Of a stretch of DNA of 64,000 nucleotides, positions 1 to 8,424 are shown piece by piece. The stretch's first letter is position 1. Each line of letters opens with the position of its first letter. Under the pieces are notes generated by a model. That model made no database searches. It saw only the letters and a list, made by a program, of their open reading frames with translations, and was not told the DNA's origin. The stretch spans positions 1 to 64,000 of the forward strand of contig NZ_LZKP01000153.1 of assembly GCF_001672895.1 (NCBI RefSeq), given 5' to 3'. This stretch comes from Mycobacterium sp. E740. Its GTDB lineage: Bacteria; Actinomycetota; Actinomycetes; Mycobacteriales; Mycobacteriaceae. The position numbers and the translations under genes are program-made.

Positions 1-881
1 AGTCGATCGTCGGCGATCGCCTCCGCCTCGCCCTGGACGGTGAGCTCGCGATGGCCGTTACCGGGGCGACCGGCCCGCTGGCACACCCGGCGTTGGTGTG
101 CGATGTGGCGATCGGCCAGACCACGCTGGCCACCCAGCGGGTGAAGGCCAACCTGTTCTACCGCGGGCTGGTTTTTCACCGCTTTCCCGTCATCGGCGAC
201 ACCCTGTTCACGCGCACCGAAGTGGTGGGCTTGAAGCAGAACTCGACGAAGCCCGGGCGGGCGTCCACCGGCTTGGCGGCCTTGCGGATGACGACGATCG
301 ACGAGCTTGGTCGACTGGTGCTCGACTTCTACCGGTGCGCGATGTTGCCGCTGCGCGACGGGGCCGCCGAGACCGGCCATGCCGACGACCTTTCGACGAT
401 CGGCGCCGAAACCCTGCCCACACCCGACCCGACCGCGGACTGGGACGCCGCTGCCTACCGCGCCAAGGTCAAGGGCGTCGAATTCGACCCGGGGCTCGGC
501 GGAGCGGTATTGCACAGCAGCGCCGACGTGGTGAGCAGCGCGCCTGAGCTTGCCCGGCTGTCACTCAACATCGCTGCGACACACCATGATCGGCGCGTCA
601 GCGGCCAGCGGCTGGTCTATGGCGGCCACACGATCGGGCTGGCGCTGGCGCAGGCCACCCGGCTGCTGCCCGACCTCGTCACCGTGCTGGGCTGGCAGTC
701 GTGTGACCACACCGGTCCGGTGCACGAAGGGGACACCCTCTACAGCGAACTGCACGTCGAGCGCGCTGAACCGCTGCCCGACGATCGCGGGGGCGTGCTG
801 AGCTTGCGGTCCCTGGTGTACGCCGTCGGCGAACCAAACCGTCAGGTGCTGGACTGGCGGTTCACCGCGCTGCAGTACTGA
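1..881 (+). CDS. MaoC-type double hot-dog acyl-CoA dehydratase (5' end cut by window)
   Basis: The frame is open from base 3, and 16 codons upstream of the first ATG (51) read IVGDRLRLALDGELA, which continues the protein. The true start therefore lies outside the window. About 292 residues are visible. The family (MaoC / R-specific enoyl-CoA hydratase) hydrates 2-enoyl-CoA thioesters in the cytoplasm. The N-terminal hot-dog carries ALVCDVAIGQ and the RVKANLFYRG stretch. The C-terminal hot-dog carries RLVYGGHTIGLALAQATRLL, typical of MaoC proteins. The canonical D-x4-H hydratase-2 dyad is not obvious, so activity is uncertain. Length and the lipW-lipC neighbours suggest the orthologue of M. 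tuberculosis Rv0216. The next gene starts 39 bases downstream on the same strand. Confidence 0.8.
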   Translation, partial: SIVGDRLRLALDGELAMAVTGATGPLAHPALVCDVAIGQTTLATQRVKANLFYRGLVFHRFPVIGDTLFTRTEVVGLKQNSTKPGRASTGLAALRMTTIDELGRLVLDFYRCAMLPLRDGAAETGHADDLSTIGAETLPTPDPTADWDAAAYRAKVKGVEFDPGLGGAVLHSSADVVSSAPELARLSLNIAATHHDRRVSGQRLVYGGHTIGLALAQATRLLPDLVTVLGWQSCDHTGPVHEGDTLYSELHVERAEPLPDDRGGVLSLRSLVYAVGEPNRQVLDWRFTALQY

Positions 882-920
882 CGGCCGCCCGATTTCGGCG
901 CTCGCGTCGTACGAAGCACA

Positions 921-2048
921 ATGGGGACTGTGACGTCGACACCGTTGTCCGTCCCCACCGCCGTGCTCGACCGGGCGCGGCGCGTCGCCGACACCTATGC
1001 GACCTTCACCGGCGTCCGGCTCGATGCCGCCGAGCTGATCGGCGGACGGGCGGCGCTGCTGGGCCTCTCGCCGGACGGGCGGCTGTCGGCGGGTGGGGCG
1101 ACACGGCTCATGCCGAGCCGCGACGGCTGGTGCGCGCTCACGTTGGCCCGGCCCGACGACCTCGACGCCGTACCCGCGCTGCTGGGTGCCGGCCGGGTGG
1201 ACGATCCGTGGCCAGCCGTGCAGGACTGGGTCGCCGACAGCGAGAGCGCCGAGGTGACTGACCGCGCCCGACTGCTCGGCCTGCCGGTCGCCGCGCTCGC
1301 CGAGACACCTGCCGAGCCGCCGCGGGTCTACCCGTTCGGTGCCGCCACCGTCACCCGCAGCCCGGCGGACCTGTTGGTCGCCGATCTTTCCGCGATGTGG
1401 GCGGGCCCGCTGTGCGGACACCTGCTGTCGCTCGCGGGTGCGACGGTCGTCAAGGTGGAAAGCGCTGCCCGTCCCGACGGCGCGCGCAGTGGGCCGAAGC
1501 CGTTCTTCGACTGGGTCAACGCCGGAAAGCTCTCGTATGAGGCAGATTTCGACGAACCCGCCGAGCTACGAGCACTACTGGCCGCCGCCGACGTGGTGAT
1601 CGAGTCGTCACGGCCGGCCGCGCTGGCCCGCCGCGGGCTGGCGCCGACGGACGTGCCGCCTCGCGACGGCCGGGTGTGGCTTCGGGTCACCGGCCACGGG
1701 ACCGACGGTGACCGCGCGAACTGGGTCGCGTTCGGCGACGACGCGGCGGTGTCGGGCGGTCTGGTCTGTGGCGAGAGCGCCGATCCCGTCTTCTGCGGCG
1801 ATGCGATCGCCGATCCGTTGACCGGTCTCGAGGCGGCGTTGGCCGTCGTGCAGTCGCTGCGCAGCGGCGGCGGCGAGTTGATCGAGACGTCCATGGCCGC
1901 GGTGGCCGCGACGTACGCGCAGCTGCCCCTCGAAGACCAATCACAATTCGATGCGACACCGCAACCCATCGCCTCGGCGCCGCCGCTCGGCGCGGACAAC
2001 GAGGAAGTCGAACGACTGATCACGCAGCGACGGTTCGCGTCTTGCTGA
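921..2048 (+). CDS. CoA-transferase family III (CaiB/BaiF) protein, unusual domain order
   Basis: A 375-residue protein of the CaiB/BaiF class, which moves CoA between carboxylic acids. The family's N-terminal signature (DLSAMWAGPLCGHLLSLAGA followed by TVVKVE) appears only at about residue 155. The first 140 residues (SAGGATRLMPSRDGWCALTL) instead look like the C-terminal half of a family member, so the order appears rearranged or is the remnant of a two-domain form. I cannot place the catalytic Asp. Start ATG 921 is used; GTG 930 is an alternative. The 3' end overlaps the amidohydrolase start by 7 bases, so the two are probably cotranscribed and may serve one degradation route. Confidence 0.75.
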   Translation: MGTVTSTPLSVPTAVLDRARRVADTYATFTGVRLDAAELIGGRAALLGLSPDGRLSAGGATRLMPSRDGWCALTLARPDDLDAVPALLGAGRVDDPWPAVQDWVADSESAEVTDRARLLGLPVAALAETPAEPPRVYPFGAATVTRSPADLLVADLSAMWAGPLCGHLLSLAGATVVKVESAARPDGARSGPKPFFDWVNAGKLSYEADFDEPAELRALLAAADVVIESSRPAALARRGLAPTDVPPRDGRVWLRVTGHGTDGDRANWVAFGDDAAVSGGLVCGESADPVFCGDAIADPLTGLEAALAVVQSLRSGGGELIETSMAAVAATYAQLPLEDQSQFDATPQPIASAPPLGADNEEVERLITQRRFASC

Positions 2049-3343
2049 TCCAACGGGCCACGCTGCTCGACGGCTCCGTCATGGATATCCGTGTGGCCGA
2101 CGAGATCACGGCCGTCGAGCAGACCTTGGCGCCCCTGCCGGGTGAGGACGTCTACGACGCCACCGGCCAGACCGTCATCCCGGGGCTGCACGATCACCAC
2201 GTGCACCTGCGCTCGGCCGCCGCCGCGTTGAAGTCGGTGCGGGTCGGCCCCGCCGAGGTGCGCAACCGGGCGGACTTGGGCCGCGTCCTGGCGACTGCGG
2301 ACGTCGGAGACGACGGCTGGATCAGGGCGGTGGGGTACCACGAAGCGGCCGCGGGACCGCTCGATCGCGAAGTGCTCGATGAGCTGTCGCCGCGCGTGCC
2401 GGTACGAATCCAACACCGCAGCGGTGTGCTGTGGACGTTGAATTCGATCGGCCTGGCTCGCGTCGGGATGGCCGATCATCCCGACGGCCGGGTGCACAGT
2501 GCCGATCACTCCTGGTCGGGTACGTTGCAGCGCAGCGTGATCCGGCTGGACGAGGTGAGCCGTCGGCTCAGCCGGTTCGGCGTCACCGGGGTGACCGACG
2601 CCACGCCCGACCTGGAGGTCGGCGACATCGTGAAGTTGTTGCGGTCGCATCGCCAGGGCGAGCTGCGGCAGCGGGTGCATTTCCTGGCGCCCGGCAAGCG
2701 GATCCTGCATGACACAGATCTCGACCTCGACGGTCTCGTCGAGTGGATCGCCGACCGGCATGAGCAAGGGGTACCGGTCGCCGTGCATTGCGTGACCGCC
2801 GCCCAGCTCGTCCTCACGCTGTCCGCCCTGCAGGTCACCGGAACGCACCCGAACGACCGCATCGAACACGCGGCTGTGGTGCCTGACGGCTGTTTGGCCT
2901 CGCTCGCCGAGAGTGGGGTGACGGTCGTGACGCAGCCGAACTTCGTCGCCGAGCGTGGCGACCAGTACCTCCAGGACGTACCGGCCGCCGAGCAGCACGA
3001 GCTGTGGCGGGTCGACTCACTGATAGGCGCCGGAGTGAAAGTCGCGCTGTCGACCGATATGCCGTTCGGCGCCGACGATCCGTGGGCGGCGATGCGCGCC
3101 GCGGTGCGACGCGTCACCGCCGGCGGCAACGTGCTGGGCGCGGGGGAGCGCATCGCGTCGCATACGGCGTTGAGCATGTTCCTCGGACATGCGGACCGGC
3201 CGACCGAGGTTCGCACCGTGGCGGCGGGTCAGCCCGGGGATCTCGTCGCCCTTGCCGCCGCGCCTGCGGAGATTCTCGCCGAACTCGATGCGGACATGGT
3301 CGCGGCCACCGTGACAGCCGGCGACACCGCGTTCGTTCGCTAG
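2042..3343 (+). CDS. YtcJ-like metal-dependent amidohydrolase
   Basis: A 433-residue TIM-barrel amidohydrolase, probably acting on an amide or formamide; the substrate is unknown. The metal-binding HxH lies in VIPGLHDHHVHL near residue 55. Later ligands are probably the His residues of VAVHCVTAAQ and RIEHAAVV and the Asp of STDMPFGADD. It is shorter than typical YtcJ proteins (about 530 residues). The start is a TTG overlapping the upstream CoA-transferase stop, which suggests translational coupling. Its TAG stop shares the four bases CTAG (3340-3343) with the stop of the convergent lipW gene. Confidence 0.78.
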   Translation: MLIQRATLLDGSVMDIRVADEITAVEQTLAPLPGEDVYDATGQTVIPGLHDHHVHLRSAAAALKSVRVGPAEVRNRADLGRVLATADVGDDGWIRAVGYHEAAAGPLDREVLDELSPRVPVRIQHRSGVLWTLNSIGLARVGMADHPDGRVHSADHSWSGTLQRSVIRLDEVSRRLSRFGVTGVTDATPDLEVGDIVKLLRSHRQGELRQRVHFLAPGKRILHDTDLDLDGLVEWIADRHEQGVPVAVHCVTAAQLVLTLSALQVTGTHPNDRIEHAAVVPDGCLASLAESGVTVVTQPNFVAERGDQYLQDVPAAEQHELWRVDSLIGAGVKVALSTDMPFGADDPWAAMRAAVRRVTAGGNVLGAGERIASHTALSMFLGHADRPTEVRTVAAGQPGDLVALAAAPAEILAELDADMVAATVTAGDTAFVR

Positions 3344-4242
3344 GCCGCGGCGGGCGCCAGCACCCGCTCCAGCATCGCGCACTGACTGTTGAAGAACCGT
3401 TGCGACACGGAGGCGTTCGGGACGATGCCGTCGAAACCGTGGAACGCGCCCTTGATGACTTCGACCTCGCAGGGCACCCCGGCGGCCCTGAGACGTTCGG
3501 CATAGGCGAGATCCTCGTCGTGGAAGAGATCCAGGTCGCCGACGCCCATCCACGCGGGGGGCAGGCCGGCCAGGTCCTCGCGCCGCCCGGGCACCGCCAC
3601 CGCGGGGTCGGCGTCGCCGAGATACGCCGACCAGCCGAACTTGTTGCTCGACTGGTTCCACAGGCGATGGCCGGGCTTGTCGAGGCCACGGCGGCTGGAG
3701 GTCCGGTCGTCGAGCATCGGATACACCAGTAGCTGCGCGACAAGGGGAATCTCGCCACGGTCGCGAGCCAGCAGCGCCAGCGAGGCCGCCAATCCGCCGC
3801 CCGCACTCGCCCCACCGATCGCGACGCGCCCGGAGTCGACGGACGGCAACGTCGCCAGCCACTTCAATGCCGAGTAGCAGTCCTCCACCCCGGCGGGGTA
3901 GGGATGCTCGGGTGCCAACCGGTAGTCGACGGAGGCGACGGTGACCCCGAGTCGCCGTGCGTAGCGGCGGCACAGTTGGTGGTCCTGGCCGGGGTGGCCG
4001 ATGAGGTAACCGCCGCCGTGAATCCATAGCAGGGCAGGGGTTTTCCCGGTCACGCCGGTCGGCCGGTACAGCCACACCCCGACACCCGACGGCAGGGTCA
4101 GCGCCTCGACGTGGCGGGGCACCCGCGACCACAGCCGCCGGGTCGCCATCCGGATGATCGGCAGCGTCACAGGCGTGATCACCTGTTTCGGTGCGAGGCG
4201 GGCGGCGACCCGCAAGTCAGGATGCAGAGGGTTGGGTGCCAT
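3340..4242 (-). CDS. lipW: HSL-family esterase/lipase LipW
   Basis: A 300-residue alpha/beta hydrolase of the hormone-sensitive-lipase group, hydrolysing short-chain acyl esters. The oxyanion-hole motif HGGG is in ALLWIHGGGYLIG, the nucleophile Ser in GGASAGGG, the acid Asp in GVGDLDLFHDE and the His in GAFHGFDG. The ATG at 4242 (MAPNPLHPDL) is preferred over the longer frame from 4299, whose extra 19 residues look non-coding. Length and its place after the MaoC gene match M. tuberculosis Rv0217c (LipW). It is divergent from the LuxR-type regulator across about 80 bases, so the two may share a control region. Confidence 0.85.
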   Translation of the reverse strand: MAPNPLHPDLRVAARLAPKQVITPVTLPIIRMATRRLWSRVPRHVEALTLPSGVGVWLYRPTGVTGKTPALLWIHGGGYLIGHPGQDHQLCRRYARRLGVTVASVDYRLAPEHPYPAGVEDCYSALKWLATLPSVDSGRVAIGGASAGGGLAASLALLARDRGEIPLVAQLLVYPMLDDRTSSRRGLDKPGHRLWNQSSNKFGWSAYLGDADPAVAVPGRREDLAGLPPAWMGVGDLDLFHDEDLAYAERLRAAGVPCEVEVIKGAFHGFDGIVPNASVSQRFFNSQCAMLERVLAPAAA

Positions 4243-4324
4243 TCGACCAGTATTACGCGACCAACCCGAGGAATGTGGCGACCGGTCCGGTTCCACCACG
4301 GCGCCGTTTGCTGGCTGTCATGAT

Positions 4325-7066
4325 GTGGCCGTGGCGGTGGTGAGCCGGTCCGAGGAGATGCGGGTGATCGAGGGCTTGCTCGCGGACGCAGCGCGCCAGC
4401 CCGCCGGTCTTCTGCTGGAAGGCGATGCCGGCATCGGGAAGACCACCCTGTGGCTGGAAGCGCTGGACCGGGCCCGCGACGCCGGTTTCCGGGTGATGTC
4501 GGCGCGGGCATCCGAAGCCGAGACCAAACTCGCTTACGGCAGCGTGGCGGACCTGCTGTCGAGCGTGGACGCCGCCGCGTTCTCCGGACTGCCGAGTGTG
4601 CAACGTGTCGCGCTGGGTCGGGTCCTCATGCACGACGACGGCGGCGGACCGGAGACCGATCAACGGGTGGTGGCGGCCGCGGTGCTGTCGCTCATCGAGA
4701 TACTCGCGAGGGAGGCACCGGTTCTCGTCGGCGTCGACGACGTCCAGTGGCTCGACAGTTGCAGCCGCGAGGTCCTCGCGTTCGTCGTCCGCCGCTTGCG
4801 CGGCGCCGTTGCCGTCATCGTCTCCGAGCGCACGGAGTCGAGCCGGGACGCCGCGGTGCCGTGGCTGCACCTGCCGAGGCCGGACGCGCTGGTTCGGCTT
4901 CGGGTCGGTGCGCTGAACCTCGGCGGACTGCACGAGTTGATCATCAGTCGCCTCGGATGTTCGCTTCCACGGCCGACCATCACCCGGATCGCCCAGGTGT
5001 CTGCGGGAAATCCGTTCTACGCGTTGGAGATGGCCCGCGCGATCGACAGCGGGCCCGACCTCCCGAGCACACTCGCCGAACTGGTCCGCCTGCGGCTCGC
5101 CGATCTGAACGCCGACACCTATGACGCCTTGCTGGCTGCCGCGAGCGTGCCGGATCCGACAGTGGAGCTGCTGGCCCAGGCCACTGAAACAACACCCAGT
5201 GCGATGGCCGCGACGCTCGAGGACGCCGAAAACCGCAGCATCGTCGAGATTTCCGGAAACCGCGTCCATTTCACCCATCCGCTTGTCGCCCACGGCGTTT
5301 ACGTCGGTGCGGATGGACCGCGCCGCAGGCGGATGCACCGGAAACTGGCCGCCGTCGTCAGGGAGCCCGAGGTGAAGGCGCGCCATCTGGCGCTTGCCTC
5401 GACACGTAACGATCCCGAGATTTTGAAGGCGTTGGACGAAGCCGCGGACGCCGCACGAGCAAGGGGTGCGCCCAGTGCGGCAGCCGAGCTCGTGGACCTG
5501 GCGATCCGGTTGGGCGGCGACACCGCGTCGCGTCGGCTCCGCTCGGCGAGCCACCATTTCCGCGCCGGTGACCATGACACGGCCTACGAAGTGCTCATGC
5601 CCGCGATGGCGGATCTGCGGCCTGGCTTGCTGCGTGCTCTCGCCCTCAACCTGCTCGCCGGAATCTACATCTATCGGCGCAGCTTCGCCGAAGCCACCGA
5701 GGTGCTCGTCGAGGCCGTGAGCAATTGCGCTGACAACCCGCCGGTGCACGTCCAGACCCTGTTGATGCTGTCGTTCACACAGGCCAATCAGGGCCGATAC
5801 GACGAGGCTCTGCACAGCGCAGAACAAGCTGCGAAAGACGCTGAGGCGCTTGGGATCAACGTGCTGACCAGTCAGGCGTTGGCCGACTTGCAGGTGGTGA
5901 AAGCGCTGAGCGGCGACGGTTTCGACGAAGACGGGCTGAACAGGGCGGTCGAGCTGGAGGACCCGAATTTCGACGCGCCGATCCCGTTCCGCGCCCACTC
6001 CGCCGCCGTGCAGGTCTTGGCCTGGGCCGGTCGGCTCGACGAGGCGCATGAGCACGTGTTGGCGTTGCGCCGATCGTGCATCGAGCGTGGTGCGGACAGC
6101 GACATGTTGTTCGTCGCGGTGTGGAGCACGTTGATCAACGTCTGGCTCGGCAATTTCCCCGCAGCGAGTGACTCCGCGGACGACGCGATCGAGCGCGCCC
6201 AGCAGATCGGCGGTGACCATGGATTGGTCATCGCGCTGACCGTGCGGGGCCTGGTTTCGGCCTATGCCGGTCGCGTCGAGCAGGCGCGGGCCGACGCGCG
6301 CGCGGCGATCGAGGCGGCTGAGCGGTTCAACGCACCATTGCTGAGTGATTGGCCGATCATCACGCTGGGTTTCGTCAGTGTTTCGGTTGGCGATGCGGAG
6401 CAGGCACTTCGCGATCTCGATCCGCTGCTGTCGGCAACCGACCGACTGCGTTGCACCGAGATCATCAAGGCGGCCTTCATTCCCGACGCCGTGGAAGCGA
6501 TGGTGACACTGGGCCGTTCGGCGCAGGCCGAGCCGTTGGTCACGGCGCTGGAGCGCAACGGCAGCAAGCTGGACAGGCCATGGATGTTGGCGATCGCCGC
6601 GCGGTGTCGCGCGATGATATACGCCGCCGCAGGCGATCTCGCGGCCGCGGAGGACTCGCTGTCACGAGCGATGGCCGAGCATGAGCGGTTGGAGATGCCC
6701 TTCGAACGGGCCCGCACCCAGCTGCTGCTGGGGCAGGTGCAGCGGCGTAACCGCCAGAAGCGGTATGCCTCGGAAACTCTCACCGATGCACTACAGACCT
6801 TCGAGCGGTTGGGCGCTCCGCTGTGGGCCGACCGCGCCCGCGCGACACTGGATCGGACGAATGTTCCCCGTGGCCGAACGGTCGATCTCACGCCGTCGGA
6901 GCAGCGCGTCGCTGAACTGGTGGCCGCGGGAATGATGAATCGTGACATCGCCGCCAAGCTGTTCATCAGTGCGAAGACTGTGGAAGCCAACGTGACTCGG
7001 ATCTATCGCAAGCTGGGGATCCACTCGCGAGCGGAGTTGGGCCGGTTGATGGGCCAGCGCCAGTAG
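4325..7066 (+). CDS. Large LuxR-family regulator with AAA ATPase domain
   Basis: About 913 residues. An N-terminal STAND/AAA-type ATPase module carries Walker A GDAGIGKTTL and Walker B VLVGVDDVQWLD. A long TPR-like helical middle follows (many A-x-A-L-x-A repeats). The C-terminal LuxR helix-turn-helix reads LTPSEQRVAELVAAGMMNRD followed by IAAKLFISAKTVEANVTRIY. Such proteins are ligand- and ATP-gated activators. The frame is open from 4154, but that segment overlaps the lipW start and looks non-coding; GTG 4325 (or 4331, 4340, or ATG 4358) is more likely. It is divergent from lipW, an obvious candidate target. I know no equivalent at this place in M. tuberculosis. Confidence 0.85.
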   Translation: MAVAVVSRSEEMRVIEGLLADAARQPAGLLLEGDAGIGKTTLWLEALDRARDAGFRVMSARASEAETKLAYGSVADLLSSVDAAAFSGLPSVQRVALGRVLMHDDGGGPETDQRVVAAAVLSLIEILAREAPVLVGVDDVQWLDSCSREVLAFVVRRLRGAVAVIVSERTESSRDAAVPWLHLPRPDALVRLRVGALNLGGLHELIISRLGCSLPRPTITRIAQVSAGNPFYALEMARAIDSGPDLPSTLAELVRLRLADLNADTYDALLAAASVPDPTVELLAQATETTPSAMAATLEDAENRSIVEISGNRVHFTHPLVAHGVYVGADGPRRRRMHRKLAAVVREPEVKARHLALASTRNDPEILKALDEAADAARARGAPSAAAELVDLAIRLGGDTASRRLRSASHHFRAGDHDTAYEVLMPAMADLRPGLLRALALNLLAGIYIYRRSFAEATEVLVEAVSNCADNPPVHVQTLLMLSFTQANQGRYDEALHSAEQAAKDAEALGINVLTSQALADLQVVKALSGDGFDEDGLNRAVELEDPNFDAPIPFRAHSAAVQVLAWAGRLDEAHEHVLALRRSCIERGADSDMLFVAVWSTLINVWLGNFPAASDSADDAIERAQQIGGDHGLVIALTVRGLVSAYAGRVEQARADARAAIEAAERFNAPLLSDWPIITLGFVSVSVGDAEQALRDLDPLLSATDRLRCTEIIKAAFIPDAVEAMVTLGRSAQAEPLVTALERNGSKLDRPWMLAIAARCRAMIYAAAGDLAAAEDSLSRAMAEHERLEMPFERARTQLLLGQVQRRNRQKRYASETLTDALQTFERLGAPLWADRARATLDRTNVPRGRTVDLTPSEQRVAELVAAGMMNRDIAAKLFISAKTVEANVTRIYRKLGIHSRAELGRLMGQRQ

Positions 7067-7075
7067 CCAAGCTTG

Positions 7076-7099
7076 TTTATACATTCGAACTCGTATAAA
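7076..7099. promoter_or_regulatory. AT-rich inverted repeat before the ferredoxin operon
   Basis: Perfect 7-bp arms TTTATAC (7076-7082) and GTATAAA (7093-7099) flank a 10-base spacer, 37 bases before the ferredoxin GTG. The AT content stands out from its surroundings. The geometry suits a dimeric winged-helix repressor. The regulator gene two positions downstream is the natural candidate, which is inference. Confidence 0.55.
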
Positions 7100-7136
7100 T
7101 TACGTCTATCTTGAGCGCGAGGACCGAGGAGGCATC

Positions 7137-7340
7137 GTGCGTGTGGTGGTGGACCGCGATCGATGTGAAGGCAATGCGCTGTGCGTCAAGTACGCGCCAC
7201 AGGTGTTCGAACTCGACGATGACGACTATGCCGTGGTGACAGCCGATCCGGTGCCCGCCGAACTGCGCGAGCACGCCGAGAAGGCGATCGCCGAGTGCCC
7301 GCGTGCGGCGCTGTCCCGAGAACCCGGGCCGGACGACTGA
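7137..7340 (+). CDS. 3Fe-4S ferredoxin (P450-partner type)
   Basis: A 67-residue cytoplasmic electron carrier. The cluster ligands follow C-x5-C ... CP: Cys in DRCEGNALCV and in AECPRAAL. The fourth Cys of a 4Fe-4S site is absent, so a 3Fe-4S cluster is expected. The sequence resembles mycobacterial FdxD/Rv1786-type ferredoxins that serve cytochromes P450, but no P450 gene lies nearby. The start is GTG 7137 with a GAGGA-type ribosome site 8 bases upstream. It leads a three-gene unit: the regulator begins 2 bases after its stop. Confidence 0.88.
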   Translation: MRVVVDRDRCEGNALCVKYAPQVFELDDDDYAVVTADPVPAELREHAEKAIAECPRAALSREPGPDD

Positions 7341-7342
7341 CG

Positions 7343-7981
7343 ATGCCTGACGCAAGGCGTGACAAGGTGCTGTCGACGCTGCGGGCTGCTGGCATGCCCT
7401 TGAGCATCGTCGACGTCGCACAGCGCCTGTCGATCCACCCGAACACCGCGCGCTTCCATCTGGAAGCGCTGGCGAGGCAGGGCCGGGCGGAAGTGATCAA
7501 GCCCGAGTTCGCAAAACCGGGCCGTCCGCCCCGGATGTTCCGTGCCCCAACGGGTATGGACCCCCACGGTCCCCGCCACTACCGGATGCTGGCGGCGGTT
7601 CTCGCGGACGCGCTCGCCCGTCAGCGTGACCCGCAGGGCCGAGCGGTCGCGGCCGGGCGCGCCTGGGGGGAGAAGCAAGCCGTCGCCTCGGAGACACACG
7701 GCGCCCCAGAGCGCGACCCTCTCGACCGCCTCACCGATCTGCTTGCCGATCTCGACTTCGCGCCCGAAACGCGTTCGGAGCGAGGCGAACTCGGGCTGCG
7801 GAACTGTCCGTTCCTGGAGCTCGCGGACGGCCGTCGAGACGTGATATGTCCGGTGCACCTCGGTCTCATGCAGGGCGCGCTGGAGGCGTGGGACGCGCCG
7901 GTGACCGTGGACGCCTTGGTCCCGTTCGCCGAACCTGATCTCTGTATCGCAACTATCGCACCGAGAAAGAGGGCTTCATGA
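7343..7981 (+). CDS. Winged-helix regulator with C-terminal cysteines (SufR-like)
   Basis: A 212-residue protein starting at ATG 7343, directly after the ferredoxin stop. Residues 1-75 form an ArsR/DeoR-like winged helix (LSIVDVAQRLSIHPNTARFH) with a basic wing (KPGRPPRMFRA). The C-terminal half carries NCPF, 13 residues, then CPVHLG (C-x13-C-P-x-H), plus a further Cys in PDLCIATI. This layout resembles the Fe-S-binding domain of COG2345/SufR regulators, which sense cluster or redox state. It sits between a ferredoxin gene and a membrane protein gene that it overlaps by ATGA. Autoregulation through the inverted repeat at 7076-7099 is likely but inferred. Confidence 0.8.
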   Translation: MPDARRDKVLSTLRAAGMPLSIVDVAQRLSIHPNTARFHLEALARQGRAEVIKPEFAKPGRPPRMFRAPTGMDPHGPRHYRMLAAVLADALARQRDPQGRAVAAGRAWGEKQAVASETHGAPERDPLDRLTDLLADLDFAPETRSERGELGLRNCPFLELADGRRDVICPVHLGLMQGALEAWDAPVTVDALVPFAEPDLCIATIAPRKRAS

Positions 7982-8418
7982 CGGTTGCACACGCGATCGC
8001 GATCGCGCTCACCTTCGTCTGGCTGGGCATGGTCACCGCCATCTCGTTCATCGAGGCGCCGCTGAAGTTCCGGGCGCCCGGCGTCTCGATCCAGATCGGG
8101 CTCGGCATCGGCCGATTGGTGTTCCGTGCGCTGAACGCGATAGAGGGCGCGCTGGCCGTCATCCTGGTGATCGCCTTCGTGATCGACGGGTTCTCGACAG
8201 CGGCCGTCGTTGCGATCGGCATTGCCATCCTCGCGTTGGCGGCCCAACTGGTGGCGGTGCGCCCGGCACTCAACCGGCGTTCTGACGCCGTATTGTCCAC
8301 GCCGCCTGGCGAAAACACCGCGGGCCACGGCCGGTCCCGCGCGCACTACGGGTATGTCGGCTTGGAGACGGTCAAAGTCGTTGCGCTGCTCGTCGGTGGC
8401 ATCGCCCTGCTGAGTTGA
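7978..8418 (+). CDS. Small four-helix membrane protein of unknown function
   Basis: 146 residues with about four hydrophobic segments: 5-27, 40-75 (two helices with GLGIGRLVF between) and 125-146. A polar loop with RPALNRRSD and TPPGENTAGHGRSRAH lies near residues 95-120. I do not recognise the family. The start ATG overlaps the regulator's stop (ATGA), so it is the third gene of the ferredoxin-regulator unit and is probably controlled with it. A role in membrane redox chemistry would be speculation. It converges on the acyl-CoA dehydrogenase with 6 bases between stops. Confidence 0.7.
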   Translation: MTVAHAIAIALTFVWLGMVTAISFIEAPLKFRAPGVSIQIGLGIGRLVFRALNAIEGALAVILVIAFVIDGFSTAAVVAIGIAILALAAQLVAVRPALNRRSDAVLSTPPGENTAGHGRSRAHYGYVGLETVKVVALLVGGIALLS

Positions 8419-8424
8419 CCGGGG

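Noticed and set aside
1328..2998. A 556-codon minus-strand frame across the CoA-transferase and amidohydrolase
   Set aside because: It crosses two convincing genes in antisense and shows no domain.
4253..6220. A 655-codon minus-strand frame inside the LuxR-type regulator
   Set aside because: It is antisense to clear Walker and TPR-like coding sequence and has Arg/His-rich composition typical of shadow frames.
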